This document shows positions 6,104 through 10,884 of a DNA stretch of 10,884 bases, piece after piece. Where the stretch lies: the NCBI GenBank assembly GCA_041580375.1, contig JBFGDZ010000127.1:1-10884 (forward strand), in the 5' to 3' direction. Source of the stretch: JAPUIN01 sp041580375 (GTDB lineage Bacteria; Acidobacteriota; Polarisedimenticolia; Gp22-AA2). The notes under the pieces are model-generated. The model was not told where the DNA came from and ran no database searches. It saw nothing but the letters and a program-made list of their open reading frames with translations. How positions within the stretch are numbered: the first letter of the stretch is position 1; each line of letters starts with the position of its first letter. Position numbers and translations under genes: made by a program.

Positions 6104-7312
6104 TCAGGACGCCCCGCCGCGCAGGACGGCGTGGCATAGACGTGCGACGCGCACCGCCTGGCGAACGTCGTGCGCCCTGATGATATCAGCGCCGCCCGCG
6201 AGGGCCAAAGCCTCGGCCGCCAGGCTTCCCTCGAGCCGCTCCTCGACGGGCAGCTCGAGCGCTCCGCCGATGAACGACTTGCGCGAGGCACCGATCAGAA
6301 TCGGCCGGCCGAGGCTCCTGAGCACGCCCACGTGCCGCAGGATCGCCAGGTTGTGGGCGCGGCGCTTCCCGAAGCCGAGACCCGGGTCGACGACGATGCG
6401 ATCGGGACGAACCCCGGCCCGCGCCAGGAGCGCCATTCTCCCCCTCAGGAACGCGGCGATCTCCGGCATCAGATGTCCGTAACGCGGAGAGCGCTGCATG
6501 GTCCGCGGCCGCCCCCGGATGTGCTGGATGACGACCGGCAGTCCGGTCTCGGCCACCACGGCCGGCATCGCCGCATCGATGGTGAGGCCCGAGATGTCGT
6601 TCACCATGTCAGCGCCGAGTTCGGCGGCCCGCCGCGCCACCTCGGCCTTGGTCGTGTCGATCGAGACGAGCGGTCCCGGAGCGCGCCGCCGCCCCCGCAG
6701 GCGGAGCAATCCCTCGAGCACCGGCATCACCCGGCGGAGCTCCTCGCGCAGCGACACGGGCGTCGAGCCCGGCCGGGTCGACTCGCCGCCGACGTCGATG
6801 ATGTCGGCCTCCTCGTCGATCATCCGCCGCGCCTGATCGAGGGCGCGCGCGGGGCTTCGGAAACGGCCCCCGTCGGAGAAGGAATCGGGCGTGACGTTGA
6901 GGATCCCCATCACGATGGGGCCGGCGCCGAGCGCGAGTCGGCCGCGGCGCAGCGCGATCCATCGCGGCGGGGCGTCCAGGCTCGTCAGGGCCTCCCCGAT
7001 CTCGGCCGCCGCGGAGCGCACGGCCGGGCGGCGCCGGGCCGCGCGCTGCAGGTGCTCGAAGGCGCGGCCGCTCCCCCCCAGGAGAAGGACGCGTCCTGCT
7101 CCGCGCCGTCGGTCAGCGGGTGAGGACGTGCCGCCGCTTCGGATCATCAGCCGCGAGAGCAGCGCGGCCGGCCCCGCCCGCAGGGACTCCACCCGCACGA
7201 ACCGCAAGGTGCCGGCGCCGGCTCGATGTCCGGGGGGAAGGCCGAGGTGAGCGCGCTCCGGCCGACGATCCGGGAGCGCGGCCGTGGCCAGAACGAGGAC
7301 GTTGTGGTTCAT
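6104..7312 (-). CDS. folP: Dihydropteroate synthase FolP with N-terminal extension
   Basis: Joins p-aminobenzoate to 6-hydroxymethyl-dihydropterin diphosphate to give dihydropteroate in folate synthesis; the sulfonamide target. The TIM-barrel core spans about residues 133-400 with MGILNVTPDSFSDGG (135-149), GGESTRPG (175-182), SIDTTK (217-222), NDISG (238-242), IQHIRGRPRTMQ (262-273), DPGLGFGK (309-316) and SRKSF (343-347). The core is intact. Position 263 is Gln where Met is usual (MHxxGxPxTMQ). About 130 residues precede the core. Residues 35-110 resemble the N-terminal module of clostridial and deltaproteobacterial-type DHPS proteins; the first 30 or so match nothing I recognise. ATG 7312 is used because no other ATG fits. 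It has no clear Shine-Dalgarno, and TTG 7207 is an alternative. The gene follows ftsH by 56 bp. Confidence 0.93.
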   Translation of the reverse strand: MNHNVLVLATAALPDRRPERAHLGLPPGHRAGAGTLRFVRVESLRAGPAALLSRLMIRSGGTSSPADRRRGAGRVLLLGGSGRAFEHLQRAARRRPAVRSAAAEIGEALTSLDAPPRWIALRRGRLALGAGPIVMGILNVTPDSFSDGGRFRSPARALDQARRMIDEEADIIDVGGESTRPGSTPVSLREELRRVMPVLEGLLRLRGRRRAPGPLVSIDTTKAEVARRAAELGADMVNDISGLTIDAAMPAVVAETGLPVVIQHIRGRPRTMQRSPRYGHLMPEIAAFLRGRMALLARAGVRPDRIVVDPGLGFGKRRAHNLAILRHVGVLRSLGRPILIGASRKSFIGGALELPVEERLEGSLAAEALALAGGADIIRAHDVRQAVRVARLCHAVLRGGAS

Positions 7313-7368
7313 GAGCAGGGGAGCCGTTCGCCGCCGCGCGAGACGGATCCGCCGCTCGGTCGGACGGG

Positions 7369-9321
<1,953 letters not shown>

Positions 9322-9331
9322 AGTCCTGGTT

Positions 9332-9337
9332 CTCCTT
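9332..9337 (-). promoter_or_regulatory. Ribosome binding site supporting the TTG start of ftsH
   Basis: AAGGAG with a 10-nt spacer to TTG 9321. The competing GTG at 9360 has only AAAGGA at 9369-9374, 8 nt upstream, so translation could start at both sites. Confidence 0.5.
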
Positions 9338-9380
9338 CCCCAACGGCCAATATAGACCACATGGCCGATCCTTTCAAATC

Positions 9381-9386
9381 ATTGTA
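9381..9386 (-). promoter_or_regulatory. Possible -10 element of a promoter for ftsH
   Basis: The minus strand reads TACAAT here, one base from the sigma-70 -10 consensus TATAAT, in an otherwise very GC-rich gap. It lies about 20 nt before GTG 9360 and about 60 nt before TTG 9321. No TTGACA-like -35 box is seen at the right distance, because that position is GC-only. If real, it would favour the TTG start, since the GTG would have a very short leader. Confidence 0.25.
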
Positions 9387-9407
9387 GCGGGCCCGCTTGC
9401 GGCCCGC
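9387..9407 (-). repeat. GC-rich inverted repeat between hpt and ftsH
   Basis: GCGGGCC (9387-9393) pairs perfectly with GGCCCGC (9401-9407) around a 7-nt loop. On the transcribed strand it follows hpt by about 50 bp. No U-tract follows (TACAATGATTT comes next), so it is not a standard intrinsic terminator. It could attenuate read-through, protect a processed 3' end, or be chance in GC-rich DNA. Confidence 0.35.
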
Positions 9408-9457
9408 CCGGGGCGGCGGGGTCCACGGCGGCGGCCGGGATGGCTTCGAGCGGGCGC

Positions 9458-9967
9458 CTATTCGACGTAGCCCAGATACGGCAGGTTCCGGTACTTGCCC
9501 TTGTAGTCCAGTCCGTATCCCACGACGTGGCGATCGGGAACCTCGAACCCCACGAAATCCGGTTTCAGGTCGACCTTCCGGCGGTGCGGCTTGTCAAGGA
9601 ACGTGCAGACCCTGATGGAGAGCGGGCTGTACAGCTGGATCTGCTGCATCAGGTAGGCCAGCGTGACGCCCGTGTCCAGAATGTCCTCCACGATCACGAC
9701 GTGCGCTCCCTCGATCTTGAACGACGACGAGAACACGATCTCGGTCATGAAGGAGGTCTTGCGCGACGTGATGATCTCCAGGAAACCCATGCGGGCCGGC
9801 AGCTGGATCTGGCGGGCGAGATCGGCCATGAAGATGAACGAACCCTTCAGGACACCCAGCAGGGCGATCTCCTGGCCCTTGTACTCCGCCGTGATCTCGC
9901 CCCCGAGCTCGCGCACGCGCTGAGCGATCTCGGTCTCGGATTTCAGCACCTGGCGCGACAGGTTCAT
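9458..9967 (-). CDS. hpt: Hypoxanthine phosphoribosyltransferase
   Basis: Purine salvage enzyme of the cytosol that makes IMP or GMP from hypoxanthine or guanine and PRPP. The 169-residue length is normal for bacterial HPRT. Motifs seen: LKGSFIFMADL (40-50), which forms the pyrophosphate-binding loop; the PRPP signature VIVEDILDTGVT (91-102) with the acidic pair Glu94-Asp95; FLDKPHRR (123-130) with the purine-binding Lys; and the C-terminal VGYGLDY (149-155) followed by RNLPYLG. The start is ATG 9967, overlapping the tilS stop as ATGA, with AAGGAG 5 nt upstream (9973-9978), inside the end of tilS. tilS-hpt-ftsH is the order known from Bacillus (tilS-hprT-ftsH). A guanine-preferring paralogue cannot be excluded from sequence alone. 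Confidence 0.96.
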   Translation of the reverse strand: MNLSRQVLKSETEIAQRVRELGGEITAEYKGQEIALLGVLKGSFIFMADLARQIQLPARMGFLEIITSRKTSFMTEIVFSSSFKIEGAHVVIVEDILDTGVTLAYLMQQIQLYSPLSIRVCTFLDKPHRRKVDLKPDFVGFEVPDRHVVGYGLDYKGKYRNLPYLGYVE

Positions 9968-10884
9968 CGGGACTCCTTCTCCAGGACGAGGATGCGCCGC
10001 GTGTTCGGAGTGACCTTGAATCGGTCGTCGATCGCGTGCCCGACCACCCAGGCGATGCGATCCCCGCTGAGCACGATCGGGATGCGCTCGCGATCGTCCA
10101 CCTTCACCTTGCGATCGATCAGGAACGACTTGACCTTGCGCGTGCCCGGCCCGCCCATCGGCACGAAGCGGTCACCCGGCCTCCGCGCGCGGATCAGGAG
10201 GGGGCCCCGGAGCAGGTCGGCGTCCAGGAATGCGCGGTCGCGGCCGCCCTTCCTGAGATCGTGTCCCAGGCTCTCGCGCGACACCACGCGGGCTCGCAGG
10301 CGCAGGCCCAGCATCGCCAGGGGGACCTCGCCCGGGACGGGGCACAGCGCCGGACCGACCGCGGGTCGCGGCGCCGCGGCCGTCCGTCCCGGACCGCTCG
10401 CCGGGCGGCCCAGCCGCAGTGCGGGTCCCTCGAGCGCCGCGACGCAGCCGTCCGGCAGATTGAGCGAGCCTCCGGGCCGGCGCCGGCGCAGCAGATCGAG
10501 GGACCCCTCGACGTGCTTCAGCGTCACACGGCGCAGGTCTCCGCGAGCCGTCTCGAGGCCGAGGCGGATCACGCGCCGGGCGATGGCGGCGGGCAGGCCC
10601 GCAAGGCCGGCGGCGTCGAGGAAGACGGCATCCTCCTCGCCTCCCCGCCTCAGACGGGAGAATTCCTCCCGCGCGATCGCGTCGAGGAAGGCGTCCTCGT
10701 CGCGCAGCAGACCGGCCGACTGGGCGAGAACGTCCGGCGCGGACGGATTGAATTCCCGGTTCAGTAGAGGCAGGAGCCGGCGGCGGATCCGGTTGCGCAT
10801 CGGTCCCGTGTCGCGGTTCGTCGCGTCGACCCGGTAGCGCAGGCGCTTGAGCCTGAGATAAGCCATGATCGCGGTCCGCCGGAC
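9964..10884 (-). CDS. tilS: tRNA(Ile)-lysidine synthase TilS (partial, 5' end outside window)
   Basis: Adds lysine to the C34 wobble base of tRNA-Ile(CAU) using ATP, changing its decoding from AUG to AUA; essential in most bacteria. The frame is open to the right edge, and 306 residues are visible. The true start and the PP-loop SGGxDS motif lie outside. The visible part begins at the end of the N-terminal ATPase domain, with DATNRD (10827-10810) and RNRIR (10797-10783), the conserved end of that domain. A middle substrate-binding region follows, then the C-terminal TilS domain with RRPGDRFVPMG, KVKSFLIDRKV and IAWVVGHAID near the end. An internal ATG at 10866 is not the start, because family homology continues through it upstream. 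The stop overlaps hpt by 4 bp. No defect is visible. Confidence 0.94.
   Translation of the reverse strand, partial: VRRTAIMAYLRLKRLRYRVDATNRDTGPMRNRIRRRLLPLLNREFNPSAPDVLAQSAGLLRDEDAFLDAIAREEFSRLRRGGEEDAVFLDAAGLAGLPAAIARRVIRLGLETARGDLRRVTLKHVEGSLDLLRRRRPGGSLNLPDGCVAALEGPALRLGRPASGPGRTAAAPRPAVGPALCPVPGEVPLAMLGLRLRARVVSRESLGHDLRKGGRDRAFLDADLLRGPLLIRARRPGDRFVPMGGPGTRKVKSFLIDRKVKVDDRERIPIVLSGDRIAWVVGHAIDDRFKVTPNTRRILVLEKESR

Noticed and set aside
5548..7123. Plus-strand open frames opposite cdaA and folP
   Set aside because: Compositional shadows of GC-rich codons; no independent start signal or domain.
9440..10837. Open frame of 465 codons on the plus strand opposite hpt and tilS
   Set aside because: It crosses two real genes in antisense and becomes Arg/Ser/Pro-rich low complexity; no family signature.

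Overview
The window is very GC-rich and almost fully coding. Every convincing gene lies on the minus strand, read from base 10884 down to base 1. The content is housekeeping. tilS-hpt-ftsH matches the order known from Bacillus. cdaA-cdaR-glmM is the widespread c-di-AMP/cell-wall module. glmM-pdxJ is an order known from several Gram-negative groups, and folP sits between ftsH and cdaA. An E1 gene whose end looks like the start of an alpha-beta fusion, together with the GC content and Gram-negative-style gene order, suggests Acidobacteriota or a deltaproteobacteria-like lineage. This is inference, and no marker in the window settles it.

Layout in transcription order: (1) the C-terminal two thirds of TilS (tRNA-Ile lysidine synthase), running off the right edge; (2) hypoxanthine phosphoribosyltransferase, overlapping tilS by 4 bp; (3) a gap of about 100-136 bp with a GC-rich hairpin and a TACAAT box; (4) FtsH membrane protease; (5) dihydropteroate synthase with a long N-terminal extension; (6) diadenylate cyclase CdaA; (7) its YbbR-domain partner CdaR; (8) phosphoglucosamine mutase GlmM; (9) pyridoxine 5'-phosphate synthase PdxJ; (10) a stand-alone 2-oxoacid dehydrogenase E1 alpha subunit, overlapping pdxJ by 4 bp; (11) a second E1 gene with a full alpha half and the first residues of a beta half, running off the left edge.

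Apart from the hpt-ftsH gap, gaps are 56 bp or less and two are ATGA overlaps. No convincing terminator was seen, so most or all of the region could be one transcription unit, possibly with an extra promoter before ftsH. The genes link tRNA modification, purine salvage, membrane proteolysis, folate synthesis, c-di-AMP signalling, peptidoglycan precursor synthesis, vitamin B6 synthesis and ThDP-dependent 2-oxoacid oxidation.

I found no CRISPR array, mobile element, tRNA, rRNA or defence system, and nothing that supports a wholly new system. The points most worth a second look are the tandem, differently built E1 genes, the extended FolP, the non-ATG starts of ftsH and glmM, and the hpt-ftsH gap.
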